Shown piece after piece: positions 27,080 through 36,700 of a stretch of DNA of 64,000 nucleotides. The stretch spans positions 806,001-870,000 of the forward strand of contig NC_008390.1 in assembly GCF_000203915.1 (NCBI RefSeq). Reading direction: 5' to 3'. The notes below the pieces were generated by a model. That model searched no databases and was not told where the DNA came from. It was given only the letters and a program-made list of their open reading frames with translations. Numbering within the stretch: the stretch's first letter is position 1; each line of letters opens with the position of its first letter. Made by a program: the position numbers and the translations under genes. Source of the stretch: Burkholderia ambifaria AMMD (GTDB taxonomy: Bacteria > Pseudomonadota > Gammaproteobacteria > Burkholderiales > Burkholderiaceae).

Positions 27080-28141
27080 ATGATCCTGGTGACGGGGGGG
27101 GCGGGTTTCATCGGCGCCAACTTTGTTCTCGATTGGCTGCGCCACGACGTCGAGCCCGTGCTCAATGTCGACAAGCTGACCTATGCGGGCAATCTGCGCA
27201 CGCTGCAGTCGCTCAGCGGCAATCCGAAGCACGTGTTTGCGCGTGTCGATATTTGCGATCGGGCCGCGCTCGACGCACTGTTTGCCGAGCACAAGCCGCG
27301 CGCCGTCGCGCACTTCGCAGCCGAGAGTCACGTTGATCGTTCGATTCATGGTCCTGCCGATTTCGTGCAGACCAACGTCGTCGGCACGTTTACGTTGCTC
27401 GAGGCGGCGCGCTCGTACTGGAGCGGGTTGAACGATGCCGACAAGGCCGGATTTCGCTTCCTGCACGTGTCGACCGACGAGGTATTCGGCTCGCTGTCCC
27501 CGACCGATCCGCAATTCTCCGAAACGACGCCGTACGCGCCGAACAGCCCGTACTCGGCAACGAAGGCCGGCTCCGATCATCTCGTGCGCGCCTATCACCA
27601 TACCTACGGCTTGCCGACGCTGACGACGAATTGCTCGAACAACTACGGCCCATATCAGTTTCCCGAGAAGCTGATTCCGCTCATGATTGCGAACGCACTT
27701 GCGGGCAAGCCTCTGCCGATCTACGGCGACGGCCAGAACGTGCGCGACTGGCTGTACGTCGGTGATCATTGCAGTGCGATCCGCGAGGTGCTTGCGCGCG
27801 GCGTGCCCGGCGAGACATACAACGTCGGCGGCTGGAACGAGAAAAAGAATCTCGACGTCGTGCATACGCTATGCGACCTGCTCGACAGCGCGAGTCCGAA
27901 GGCGGCGGGTTCGTACCGCGACCAGATTACCTATGTGACGGATCGTCCCGGTCACGACCGCCGCTACGCGATCGACGCGCGCAAGCTCGAGCGCGAACTG
28001 GGGTGGAAGCCGGCAGAGACGTTCGAGACGGGCCTGGCGAAGACTGTCCGCTGGTATCTCGATAATCAGGCGTGGGTTGACGACGTCGTGTCGGGCGAAT
28101 ATCGCAACTGGGTCGAGACGAATTACGCGCAACGCACTTGA
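27080..28141 (+). CDS. rmlB: dTDP-glucose 4,6-dehydratase
   Basis: A 353-aa extended SDR enzyme. NAD motif [12 protein letters not shown], active-site STDEVFGSL, and YxxxK in [12 protein letters not shown], with [20 protein letters not shown] as in all RmlB. It converts dTDP-glucose to dTDP-4-keto-6-deoxyglucose, step two of dTDP-L-rhamnose synthesis. First of rmlBACD, behind leader copy 2 with AAGGAAG before the ATG. GC content is back to the chromosomal level here. Confidence 0.98.
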   Translation: MILVTGGAGFIGANFVLDWLRHDVEPVLNVDKLTYAGNLRTLQSLSGNPKHVFARVDICDRAALDALFAEHKPRAVAHFAAESHVDRSIHGPADFVQTNVVGTFTLLEAARSYWSGLNDADKAGFRFLHVSTDEVFGSLSPTDPQFSETTPYAPNSPYSATKAGSDHLVRAYHHTYGLPTLTTNCSNNYGPYQFPEKLIPLMIANALAGKPLPIYGDGQNVRDWLYVGDHCSAIREVLARGVPGETYNVGGWNEKKNLDVVHTLCDLLDSASPKAAGSYRDQITYVTDRPGHDRRYAIDARKLERELGWKPAETFETGLAKTVRWYLDNQAWVDDVVSGEYRNWVETNYAQRT

Positions 28142-28152
28142 GGGCATGGTCG

Positions 28153-29046
28153 ATGGCACGTAAAGGCATCATTCTCGCGGGCGGCTCCGGCACGCGGCTG
28201 TATCCGATCACGCACGTCGTGTCGAAACAGCTGCTGCCGGTCTACGACAAGCCGATGATCTACTATCCGTTGTCCACGCTGATGGTGGCCGGAATTCGCG
28301 ACATTCTGATCATTTCGACACCGCAGGATACGCCGCGCTTCGAGGCAATGCTCGGCGACGGCAGCCAGTGGGGAATGAATATCCAATATTCGGTGCAGCC
28401 GTCGCCGGACGGGCTCGCGCAGGCGTTCATCATCGGACGGGATTTCATCGGCAACGATCCGTCGGCGCTGATTCTGGGTGACAACATCTTCTACGGGCAC
28501 GATCTGGCGAAACAGCTCGAGCGTGCGGACGCGAAGCAGTCGGGCGCGACCGTGTTCGCGTATCACGTACAGGATCCCGAGCGTTACGGTGTCGTCGAAT
28601 TCGACAGGGACTTTCGCGCGCTGTCGATCGAGGAGAAGCCGGCGGTGCCGCGCTCGAACTATGCGGTGACGGGCCTGTACTTCTACGACAACCAGGTGTG
28701 CGACATCGCCGCCGACATCAAGCCGTCCGCGCGCGGGGAGCTCGAGATCACCGACGTGAATTCCCGCTATCTCGCTGCGGGCGAACTCGACGTCGAGATC
28801 ATGGGCCGCGGCTACGCATGGCTCGATACCGGCACGCACGATTCGCTGATCGAAGCGGCGACGTTCATCGCAACGTTGCAGAAGCGGCAAGGGCTCGTCG
28901 TGGCCTGCCCGGAAGAGATTGCCTATCGCAGGCAGTGGATCGACGCAGATCAATTGCGCAGGCTGGCCGTGCCGCTGGCAAAGAACAGCTACGGGCGTTA
29001 TCTCGAACACCTTCTTTCGGATCAGGTCGCATGGCAATTCAAATAA
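28153..29046 (+). CDS. rmlA: Glucose-1-phosphate thymidylyltransferase
   Basis: A 297-aa nucleotidyltransferase with the signature [31 protein letters not shown] and [19 protein letters not shown]. It makes dTDP-glucose, the first step of the dTDP-L-rhamnose pathway. ATG 28153 gives [11 protein letters not shown], the usual start; an in-frame upstream start at 28138 is less likely. Overlaps rmlC by 16 bp. Confidence 0.98.
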   Translation: MARKGIILAGGSGTRLYPITHVVSKQLLPVYDKPMIYYPLSTLMVAGIRDILIISTPQDTPRFEAMLGDGSQWGMNIQYSVQPSPDGLAQAFIIGRDFIGNDPSALILGDNIFYGHDLAKQLERADAKQSGATVFAYHVQDPERYGVVEFDRDFRALSIEEKPAVPRSNYAVTGLYFYDNQVCDIAADIKPSARGELEITDVNSRYLAAGELDVEIMGRGYAWLDTGTHDSLIEAATFIATLQKRQGLVVACPEEIAYRRQWIDADQLRRLAVPLAKNSYGRYLEHLLSDQVAWQFK

Positions 29047-29582
29047 CGGCAACCTCGCTGCCGGAAGTCAAAATCGTCGAGCCGAAGGTGTTCGGCGACG
29101 CGCGCGGCTATTTTTATGAAAGCTTCAATGCGCGCGAGTTCGCGGAGCACGTGGCGGCTGACGTTGAATTCGTTCAGGACAATCATTCGCGCTCCGCGAA
29201 GGGAGTGCTGCGCGGTTTGCACTACCAGATTCGGCATGCACAGGGAAAGCTCGTGCGCGTCGTGGAGGGCGAGGTATTCGACGTTGCGGTCGACATCCGC
29301 AGGAGCTCACCGGATTTCGGCAAGTGGGTTGGCGTCGTCCTGTCGGCCGAGAATCATCGGCAAGTCTGGATTCCACCTGGTTTCGCGCATGGTTTCGTCG
29401 TACTGTCCGACGCTGCGCAGTTCCTGTATAAGACGACCGACTACTGGTATCCCGAGCACGAGCGCTGTATCGTGTGGAACGATCCGGCAATCGGAATCGA
29501 ATGGCCGGTCGATGTGGACCCGTTGCTGGCGGCCAAGGACGCCGCGGGGGCGCGACTCAGCGAAGCCGAGGTCTACGCTTGA
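29031..29582 (+). CDS. rmlC: dTDP-4-dehydrorhamnose 3,5-epimerase
   Basis: A 183-aa cupin enzyme with [33 protein letters not shown] (the catalytic His is in GLHYQ), [14 protein letters not shown] and FLYKTTDYW. It epimerises C3 and C5 of the 4-keto sugar. It starts inside the end of rmlA and overlaps the rmlD start. Confidence 0.98.
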   Translation: MAIQITATSLPEVKIVEPKVFGDARGYFYESFNAREFAEHVAADVEFVQDNHSRSAKGVLRGLHYQIRHAQGKLVRVVEGEVFDVAVDIRRSSPDFGKWVGVVLSAENHRQVWIPPGFAHGFVVLSDAAQFLYKTTDYWYPEHERCIVWNDPAIGIEWPVDVDPLLAAKDAAGARLSEAEVYA

Positions 29583-30475
29583 AACAGGACACAAGGCACA
29601 CGCCCACGATTCTCGTGACCGGGGTAACCGGTCAGATCGGATTCGAATTGTTGCGGGCGCTCCAAGGGCTCGGCCGAGTGGTGCCGTGCGACCGTTCGGT
29701 GCTCGATCTCGCCGATCTCGATCGGGTGCGTGCTTTCGCGAGAGATCTGAAGCCGGCACTGATCGTGAATCCGGCCGCTTATACGGCGGTGGACACGGCG
29801 GAGAGCGAAGTCGAGCTCGCGCGGCGGCTGAATGTCGATGTGCCGCGCGTGTTCGCTGAAGAAGCGGCGCGTAGCGGTGGCACGCTGATCCATTACTCGA
29901 CCGATTATGTGTTCGACGGCACGAAAGTGGGCGCGTATGTGGAAACCGACGCGCCGAATCCCTTGAATGCATATGGTGCGACGAAGCTGGAGGGTGAGCA
30001 GGCGATCGCCGCGACCGGATGTGCGCACGTGATCCTGCGCACGAGCTGGGTATATGGCCGGCGCGGCAGAAACTTCCTGCGGACGATGCTGAAGCTCGGG
30101 GCCGAGCGCCCCGAATTGAGAATCGTCGCGGATCAGGTCGGCGCGCCGACCTGGGCCGCAACCATCGCCGCCGCGACGTCGCACATCATCGCCCAGGCCG
30201 CGGCGTCGGCCGACACCGACTGGTGGGCGCGCCGGGCCGGCGTCTATCACCTTACATCTGCCGGAGCGACTTCCTGGTGTGGTTTTGCCGAGGCGATATT
30301 CGGTATCGCCATGGCTTCTCATGCGCCGAGGGTTGTACCGATTTCCTCGGACGATTACCCGACGCCCGCGAAGCGGCCGGCCAACTCGAAAATGGCGCTG
30401 GGGAAGCTGGCGGAAGTCTTCGGCATGCAGATGCCGGATTGGCGCGATGCATTGCAGTTGTGCCTGAGCGAATGA
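29579..30475 (+). CDS. rmlD: dTDP-4-dehydrorhamnose reductase
   Basis: A 298-aa SDR enzyme with TILVTGVTGQIGFELLRAL, VNPAAYTAVDTAESE, HYSTDYVFDG and YGATKLEGE (YxxxK). It reduces the 4-keto group to give dTDP-L-rhamnose. The start is taken as TTG 29579, which overlaps the rmlC stop and gives the expected length; no ATG in frame lies early enough. Last of the rml set. Confidence 0.95.
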   Translation: MKQDTRHTPTILVTGVTGQIGFELLRALQGLGRVVPCDRSVLDLADLDRVRAFARDLKPALIVNPAAYTAVDTAESEVELARRLNVDVPRVFAEEAARSGGTLIHYSTDYVFDGTKVGAYVETDAPNPLNAYGATKLEGEQAIAATGCAHVILRTSWVYGRRGRNFLRTMLKLGAERPELRIVADQVGAPTWAATIAAATSHIIAQAAASADTDWWARRAGVYHLTSAGATSWCGFAEAIFGIAMASHAPRVVPISSDDYPTPAKRPANSKMALGKLAEVFGMQMPDWRDALQLCLSE

Positions 30476-30577
30476 GCGGTCATGGTGACGTCCGCCGGCG
30501 GCCCGCATGAGGGCCAGGCCCGTTCCCGGCGGTTGTCCGGCGCGCCCGGCAGTTTCCGGGGAAAGGAGTTCGCCGGC

Positions 30578-30583
30578 TATAAT
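30578..30583 (+). promoter_or_regulatory. Possible -10 hexamer upstream of manC
   Basis: A perfect TATAAT sits in the 217-bp spacer between rmlD and manC, about 110 bp before the manC start. No matching -35 is obvious (TTTCCG at 19 bp is weak), so this is a weak promoter call. Confidence 0.3.
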
Positions 30584-30692
30584 TCGCATTTTGGTCCGGT
30601 TTGGCCGGACTACACCGAGGCCGTGGCGTATTGAGGCAAATGGCGAAGGCGTTGACCTTGCCAACGGATACTAAATCTCTGGAGTGTATGTG

Positions 30693-32138
30693 ATGTTAAT
30701 CCCCGTCATCCTGTCCGGTGGTGCTGGCACGCGACTGTGGCCCGTTTCCCGCGAAGGGCATCCCAAACCTTTCATGAAGCTCGCCGATGGCGAGAGCTTG
30801 CTCGTGAAAACTTACCGGCGGGCGGCAGCGGTGGTTGGCGGCGATGCGGAATCGCAGCGCGGAGAACTCCTGACGGTCACGAACCGCGACTACTACTTCA
30901 TGAGCAAGGACGAGTTCGGCTATGCCGCGCTCGGCAATCAGCAGTCCGGTGTATTCATGCTCGAGCCCGCCGGCCGCAACACTGCCCCTGCGGTGGCGAT
31001 GGCGGCGCATCATGTAGCGGACAAATACGGCCGGGATGCGCTGATGCTGGTGCTCGCAGCCGATCATCTGGTGCAGGACCAGCAAGGTTTCGCAGCCGCC
31101 GTGTCAAGCGCGGTCGAACTGGCGAAGCAGGACAAGCTGGTCACGTTCGGAATCGTGCCGACGAGCCCGGACACCGGCTTCGGCTACATCGAAGCCGGTG
31201 AAAGCGTCGGTGGCGGCCGCGCCGCGGTGCGCTTCGTCGAAAAACCCGACGCGGTGAAGGCCGCCGAATACGTTGCGGCGGGCAACTACTTGTGGAACTC
31301 GGGCATGTTCTGCTTCAAGGCCGGCGTCATTCTCGACGAGATGGCGCGTCACGCTCCCGACGTTGCCACGGCCGCCGATGCGTGTTGGGCGTCGCTGCAA
31401 GCGGACAAAGGCTCTGCACAGATGCTCGAGATTCCCGCCGAGTCGTTCGAGAAGATGCCCGACATCTCGATCGACTATGCAGTGATGGAGCGTTCGTCCC
31501 AAGTGGTGGTGGTGCCGTCCAGTTTCGGCTGGAGCGATATCGGCTCGTGGAACGCCGTACGCGAGCTGGTCGCGCCGGATCAGGACAGCAACCGGGCCGT
31601 CGGCGAAGCGATCTTCGTCGATAGCCGGAACACATACGTGCAAAGTCAGGATCGCGTCGTGGCTGCGGTTGGCGTCGCCGACCTGATGATCGTCGATACG
31701 CCGGACGCGCTGCTGGTTGCGCATCCGGATCGCGCGCAGGACGTGAAGCAGGTTGTCGCTCGCTTGAAGAAGCAGAATCACGACGCGTACAAATTGCATC
31801 GCACCGTGAGCCGCCCGTGGGGTACCTACACGGTGCTTGAGGAAGGCCCGCGCTTCAAGATCAAGCGCATCGAAGTCAAGCCCGGCGCGAGCCTCAGTTT
31901 ACAGATGCACCACCATCGCAGCGAGCACTGGATCGTCGTGTGCGGGATGGCCAAGGTCGTCAACGGCGATCAGGAAATCTTCGTTCGAACCAACGAATCC
32001 ACCTACATTCCCGCCGGTCACAAGCACCGCCTGGAGAATCCCGGCGTGCTGGACCTCGTGATGATCGAGGTGCAGAGCGGCGAATATCTGGGAGAAGACG
32101 ACATCGTTCGCTTCCAGGACGTGTACGGACGGGCTTGA
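30693..32138 (+). CDS. manC: Mannose-1-phosphate guanylyltransferase / mannose-6-phosphate isomerase
   Basis: A 481-aa bifunctional type II enzyme. The N-terminal nucleotidyltransferase has LSGGAGTRLWPVSREGHPKPF and FVEKPDA. The C-terminal cupin (about residues 370-481) has VSRPWGTYTVLEEGPRFKIKR and MHHHRSEHWIVV. It makes GDP-mannose, precursor for the gmd/rmd products downstream. ATG 30693 is placed by GGAG eight bases upstream. Confidence 0.96.
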   Translation: MLIPVILSGGAGTRLWPVSREGHPKPFMKLADGESLLVKTYRRAAAVVGGDAESQRGELLTVTNRDYYFMSKDEFGYAALGNQQSGVFMLEPAGRNTAPAVAMAAHHVADKYGRDALMLVLAADHLVQDQQGFAAAVSSAVELAKQDKLVTFGIVPTSPDTGFGYIEAGESVGGGRAAVRFVEKPDAVKAAEYVAAGNYLWNSGMFCFKAGVILDEMARHAPDVATAADACWASLQADKGSAQMLEIPAESFEKMPDISIDYAVMERSSQVVVVPSSFGWSDIGSWNAVRELVAPDQDSNRAVGEAIFVDSRNTYVQSQDRVVAAVGVADLMIVDTPDALLVAHPDRAQDVKQVVARLKKQNHDAYKLHRTVSRPWGTYTVLEEGPRFKIKRIEVKPGASLSLQMHHHRSEHWIVVCGMAKVVNGDQEIFVRTNESTYIPAGHKHRLENPGVLDLVMIEVQSGEYLGEDDIVRFQDVYGRA

Positions 32139-32455
32139 GCCGGGAATGATGACAGCCCGGTGCGTTGCCGGGCTTCATGGCGCGGCTGGGGGTGTTTTTG
32201 ACCGACGATGATCAGCTCGCGGGGCGGGCGTGCCCGGTGGTGTGATGCCGACAACGGCTCCGCATACAGCATCCACCTGTATGCAGGCATGTTGCCGCGG
32301 ACGAAGCGCATCAAAATTGCCGGCCGCGCCCGAAGCGCGTTTTTCGACAACGTCGATCTGATCAAGAAGCTGAGATTCACCCGGCCCCGCTTGCCGGTGA
32401 TGGATAATTTCGTCAGTGTGGCCTGGCTGCAGACGATGGTGAGGAGTTTGCCGTA
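32139..32455 (+). other. 317-bp gap after manC with a weak terminator hairpin
   Basis: AGCCCGG (32154-32160) can pair with CCGGGCT (32168-32174) around a 7-nt loop. The T-run after it is poor (TTC). An 82-codon open frame (32208-32456) ends on the start codon of the next gene but has no ribosome-binding site and no recognisable domain, so it is not called as a gene. Confidence 0.45.
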
Positions 32456-33784
32456 GTGGATAGCTTTTATCGCGCGTTTGAAGATCAGCATCGAGGCTCA
32501 AGGGAACTGATCAAAAGTCGGCTGGCGAAATACCAGCCGTTCATTGCGCCCCTTGCGACGCTCCATCCGGGCGGGAAGGCGTTCGATCTGGGTTGCGGCC
32601 GCGGTGAATGGTTGGAGCTGATGGTCGAATCGGGGTTCAGCGCGCTGGGCGTGGACCTCGATGCCGATATGCTGCAAGCGTGTCGGGAGCGCGGTCTGCC
32701 CGTATTGCAGGGCGACGCGATCGAGTATCTTGCGGCGCTCGATTCGAATAGCCATGCGCTCGTGTCGGCGTTTCACGTCGTCGAGCATGTGCCGTTCGAG
32801 CAAGTTCAGAGAGTCGTTAGCGAAGCGTTGCGTGTACTGAAGCCCGGCGGGCTGTTGATCCTCGAGACGCCGAATCCGGAAAATGTCGTCGTTGCGGGCT
32901 GCAATTTCTATCTGGACCCCAGCCACAATCGGCCGATTCCTTCTGAACTCCTGAGTTTCCTCGGCAAGCATGCCGGATTTGCCAGAGTCAAGCAGCTTCG
33001 ACTGCAGGAACCCCCTGCGCTGCACGAGGCTGGCGCGCGGATTCGTCTTCTCGATGTACTCGGCGGCGTAAGTCCCGATTACGCGATCGTTGCCCAGAAA
33101 TCCTGCAGCGAAGCAGAGGCCGGATTGTTCGACGAAGCGTTCCATGAGGATTATGGGCTGTCGTTAGCCGAGCTTGCCGCGCGTTTCGACGCAGGAGCCG
33201 CCCGGCAGCACGAGCACGCCGCCGAACAGATCCAGCGGACCCAGGCCGAAGTGCGGCGCCTTCATGGCGAGCTGGGCGTGATCCACGAAGAACTGACCCG
33301 CACCCGCAGCGAACTGACGCAAGCTGTCGATGAACTGGGGCAGGTCCGGCGCGACCTCGGCCGAGTCCGGAGCGACCTGGGGCAAGTGAACGGCGAACTG
33401 AAGCGGGTCCACGACGAAGCACAGCACACCGCCGGGCAATTGCACGCGGTCTATGGCAGCACGTCATGGCGTATCACTGCGCCCATGCGAAACGCCGTCA
33501 CGTTCGCGCGTAGCGCGAAAGGGACGTGCAAAGCCGGAGTGCGGCGCGTGCTGTTCAAAAGCGTCGCATACGTTAACCGCAATCCCCGCCTGCGGCGATT
33601 GGCGGTGCGAGCGTTGGGCGCGATGCCCGGCGTGAAGCAGCGACTCGTTCGGATCATCGTTGGGGCTCCTATGCAGCCTGCGTATAGAAAACCGATAGAC
33701 GATGATGGTTTGACACCCCGCGCGCGCGAAGCGTACATGGCACTGAAGTCAGCCTTCGCGCCCGACAATGGGGATATTGAATAA
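32456..33784 (+). CDS. SAM methyltransferase with coiled coil (WbdD-like architecture)
   Basis: A 442-aa protein. Residues 1 to about 200 are a class I methyltransferase: FDLGCGRGEWL (about 43-53), DAIEYLAAL, and SAFHVVEHVPFEQV. Residues about 245-330 are a coiled coil made of repeats of the kind ELTRTRSELTQAVDELGQVRRDLG. The C-terminal region starts with LHAVYGSTSWRIT (Ser335 to Trp338) and is basic and helical. This order recalls E. coli WbdD, where a terminator enzyme, a coiled-coil ruler and a C-terminal polymerase-binding segment cooperate, but no kinase domain is seen here. GTG start with AGGAG nine bases before; the stop overlaps the next ATG (TAATG). Confidence 0.85.
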   Translation: MDSFYRAFEDQHRGSRELIKSRLAKYQPFIAPLATLHPGGKAFDLGCGRGEWLELMVESGFSALGVDLDADMLQACRERGLPVLQGDAIEYLAALDSNSHALVSAFHVVEHVPFEQVQRVVSEALRVLKPGGLLILETPNPENVVVAGCNFYLDPSHNRPIPSELLSFLGKHAGFARVKQLRLQEPPALHEAGARIRLLDVLGGVSPDYAIVAQKSCSEAEAGLFDEAFHEDYGLSLAELAARFDAGAARQHEHAAEQIQRTQAEVRRLHGELGVIHEELTRTRSELTQAVDELGQVRRDLGRVRSDLGQVNGELKRVHDEAQHTAGQLHAVYGSTSWRITAPMRNAVTFARSAKGTCKAGVRRVLFKSVAYVNRNPRLRRLAVRALGAMPGVKQRLVRIIVGAPMQPAYRKPIDDDGLTPRAREAYMALKSAFAPDNGDIE

Positions 33785-36700
33785 TGCGTATCGTTGTTGA
33801 CATGCAAGGGGCGCAGAGCCTCAATTCGCGCAATCGCGGCGTGGGCCGTTACACCGAGTCCATCGTCAAGGCGATGATCCGGAATCGCGGCGATCACGAA
33901 ATCGTACTGGCGCTCAACGGCGCGTTCGATGAGTCCGCCCGCATCCTGCGTGAGCAGTTCGAAGCGTTGCTGCCGAAGCAAAACATCCACGTCTGGTATG
34001 CGGCAGCCCCCGTCGCCCATGCAGATAAAGCCAATCGCTGGCGCCGAGAGTCCAGCGAATTGACCTATGAAGCGTTTCTGACGAGCCTGCGGCCGGATTT
34101 CATTTATATCGCCAGCTACTTCGAAGGCTTCGGCGACGATTCGATTACGAGTATCCACGCGCTTCAGACGAATGTTCCGGTCGCGGTCACGCTGTACGAC
34201 CTGATTCCGTATCTGTATGCCAAGCCTTATCTGGAGAATCCTCTTTTCAAGGATTGGTACCTGGAGAAAATCGAACATCTGCGTCGCGCGGATTTGTGGC
34301 TGGCCATCTCCGAATCGTCGCGCTCGGAAGGGATCGAGCATCTCGATCTCTCCCCCGAATGGTCGGTCAACATGTCCGCCGATGTCGACGCGTGGTTCCG
34401 TCCCGAGCAGGTTCCTTCCCAGCGCGAAACGGCGTTGCGCAGCAAGTATGGTCTGACGAAACCGTTCGTGCTCTATACGGGTGGTATCGATCATCGCAAG
34501 AACGTCGAGGGCATGATCCGCGCGTTCGCCTTGTTACCGCCCGAGTTGCGGCAGTCGCACCAGTTGGCGATCGTATGCTCGATTCAGCCGGCGAGCCGCG
34601 ATGCATTGATGCGCCTGGCCAAGCAAGTAGGCTTGGACGCGGCCGATGTCGTGTGCACGGGTTTCGTGCCCGACGAGGATCTGTTGGCCCTTTACAACTT
34701 GTGCCGCTTGTTCGTCTTTCCTTCATGGCATGAAGGGTTTGGCTTGCCGGTGCTGGAGGCGATGCGTTGCGGCGCACCTGTAATCGGCGCGAATACGTCG
34801 AGCGTTCCCGAGGTCATTGGCTGGGACGATGCGTTGTTCGATCCCAAATCCGACGATGCGATTGCGAACCAGATGCAACGTGGCCTGACGGATGACAGCT
34901 ATCGTCAGGCATTGATCGAACACGGAAAGCGCCAGGCCGGCAAATTCTCGTGGGATCGCAGCGGACGGTGCGCGCTCGATGCAATGGAGCGGCGGCGTGA
35001 GGCGTGGCTCGCCGAAGCGCGCGAGCCGGAAGGCCAGTCGCGACGTCCCAAACTGGCTTACGTGTCGCCATTGCCCCCGGCCCGCACGGGGATTGCGGAT
35101 TACAGCTCGGAATTGCTGCCGGAGTTGTCGCGCTTTTACGATATCGACGTGATCGTCGATCGGGATGCAGCGACGGAAATCCAGTCCGGTCCGTTCGCGC
35201 ACGTCTCGGTGAAAACGCCGGCCTGGCTGCGCAAGCATGCGGATTCGTACGATCGGGTGCTCTATCATTTCGGGAACTCGTCGTTCCACGAGTACATGTT
35301 TCCACTACTGGAAGCCGTGCCGGGTGTGGTTGTGCTGCACGATTTCTTTCTATCGGGCGTACTCGCGCACATGGCCATTCACGGGAATCGTTCCGACTTG
35401 TGGTCCAAGGCGCTGTACGATGCACACGGATATGGCGGCCTGAGAGCGCGCCATCTGAGCGCGGACATCGCGGACCCCGTCTGGGAGTATCCGTGCAGCC
35501 TGGGCGTGATCCAGAAGGGGCTGGGTGTGATTGTTCACTCGCCCAATTCACTGCGACTGGCGCGCCACTGGTACGGCGGCGATGCGGCCGAATGGACCGT
35601 GATTCCGCACATGCGCGACGCGACTACCGCGTCGAGCGGCGAGGAAGCGCGCGACGCACTGGGAATCGGCAAGGACGACTTCGTGGTATGCGCGTTCGGC
35701 GGGCTCGGGCCGTCCAAGCTGAATCATCGGCTGCTCGATGCGTGGAGCCGCTCGTCCCTGGCGCGCGATCGGGCTTGTCATCTGATCTTCGTCGGAGAAA
35801 ATCAGCCGACCGAATATGGCGAGAAACTCGCGCGCACCATTCGACAAATGGCCGCGAAGGATCGCGTCCGCATTACCGGTTGGGCCGATGCGCAAATGTT
35901 CCGCCGGTATCTGGCGGCGGTCGATGTCGGCGTCCAGTTACGGACGCTGTCGCGCGGTGAGACGTCGGGAACGGTGCTGGATTGCATGAACTACGGCAAG
36001 GCGACGATCGTCAACGCCAATGGAAGCATGGCAGACCTGGATCGCGACGCTGTGTGGATGCTGCCGGACGAGTTTTCCGACGAGCAACTGATCGACGCGC
36101 TGGAGACGCTGCGGTCGGATCCGGCGCGCCGCCAACGGATGGGCGCGCGCGCCCGGGAAATCATCGTGACCGCTCATGCGCCCGACGTCTGTGCGCGACA
36201 GTATCGCGATGCCATCGAGCGCTTCTATCTCCGGGCCAATGCGAATCCGCTCGTACTCTCTCGCGCAATCGCGCGTCGAGCCGGTCAAGCGAGCGACGAC
36301 CAGTTGCGCACGTGGGCGCTGACCGTGGCGAGGAGCTTCGTTCCCCGTAACGAAAAACGGCAATTGTTGGTAGACATCTCCGAGCTCGTGCAGGTGGATG
36401 CCAGAAGCGGGATCCAGCGGGTGGTGCGCAATCTGCTGAAGGAATGGCTGGATTCTCCGCCCGACGGATTCAGGGTTGAGCCCGTTTATGCCACCACCAA
36501 GGACTCCTATCGCTATGCGCGCGACTTCACGGCGAGGCTGATGGGATTCGAGGACGGCTGGCTGCAGGACGAACCGATCGACTATGCGGCGGGAGACGTG
36601 TTCGTCGGCCTGGATCTGCAACCGCGCGTCGTTCCGGCACAGCGGGCGTTCTATCAAAACATGCGATTGCAAGGGGTGCAGGTCAAGTTTGTCGTCTACG

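Noticed and set aside
32208..32456. 82-codon open frame ending on the start of the coiled-coil methyltransferase gene
   Set aside because: No ribosome-binding site, no recognisable domain, and lies partly over a hairpin; likely chance.
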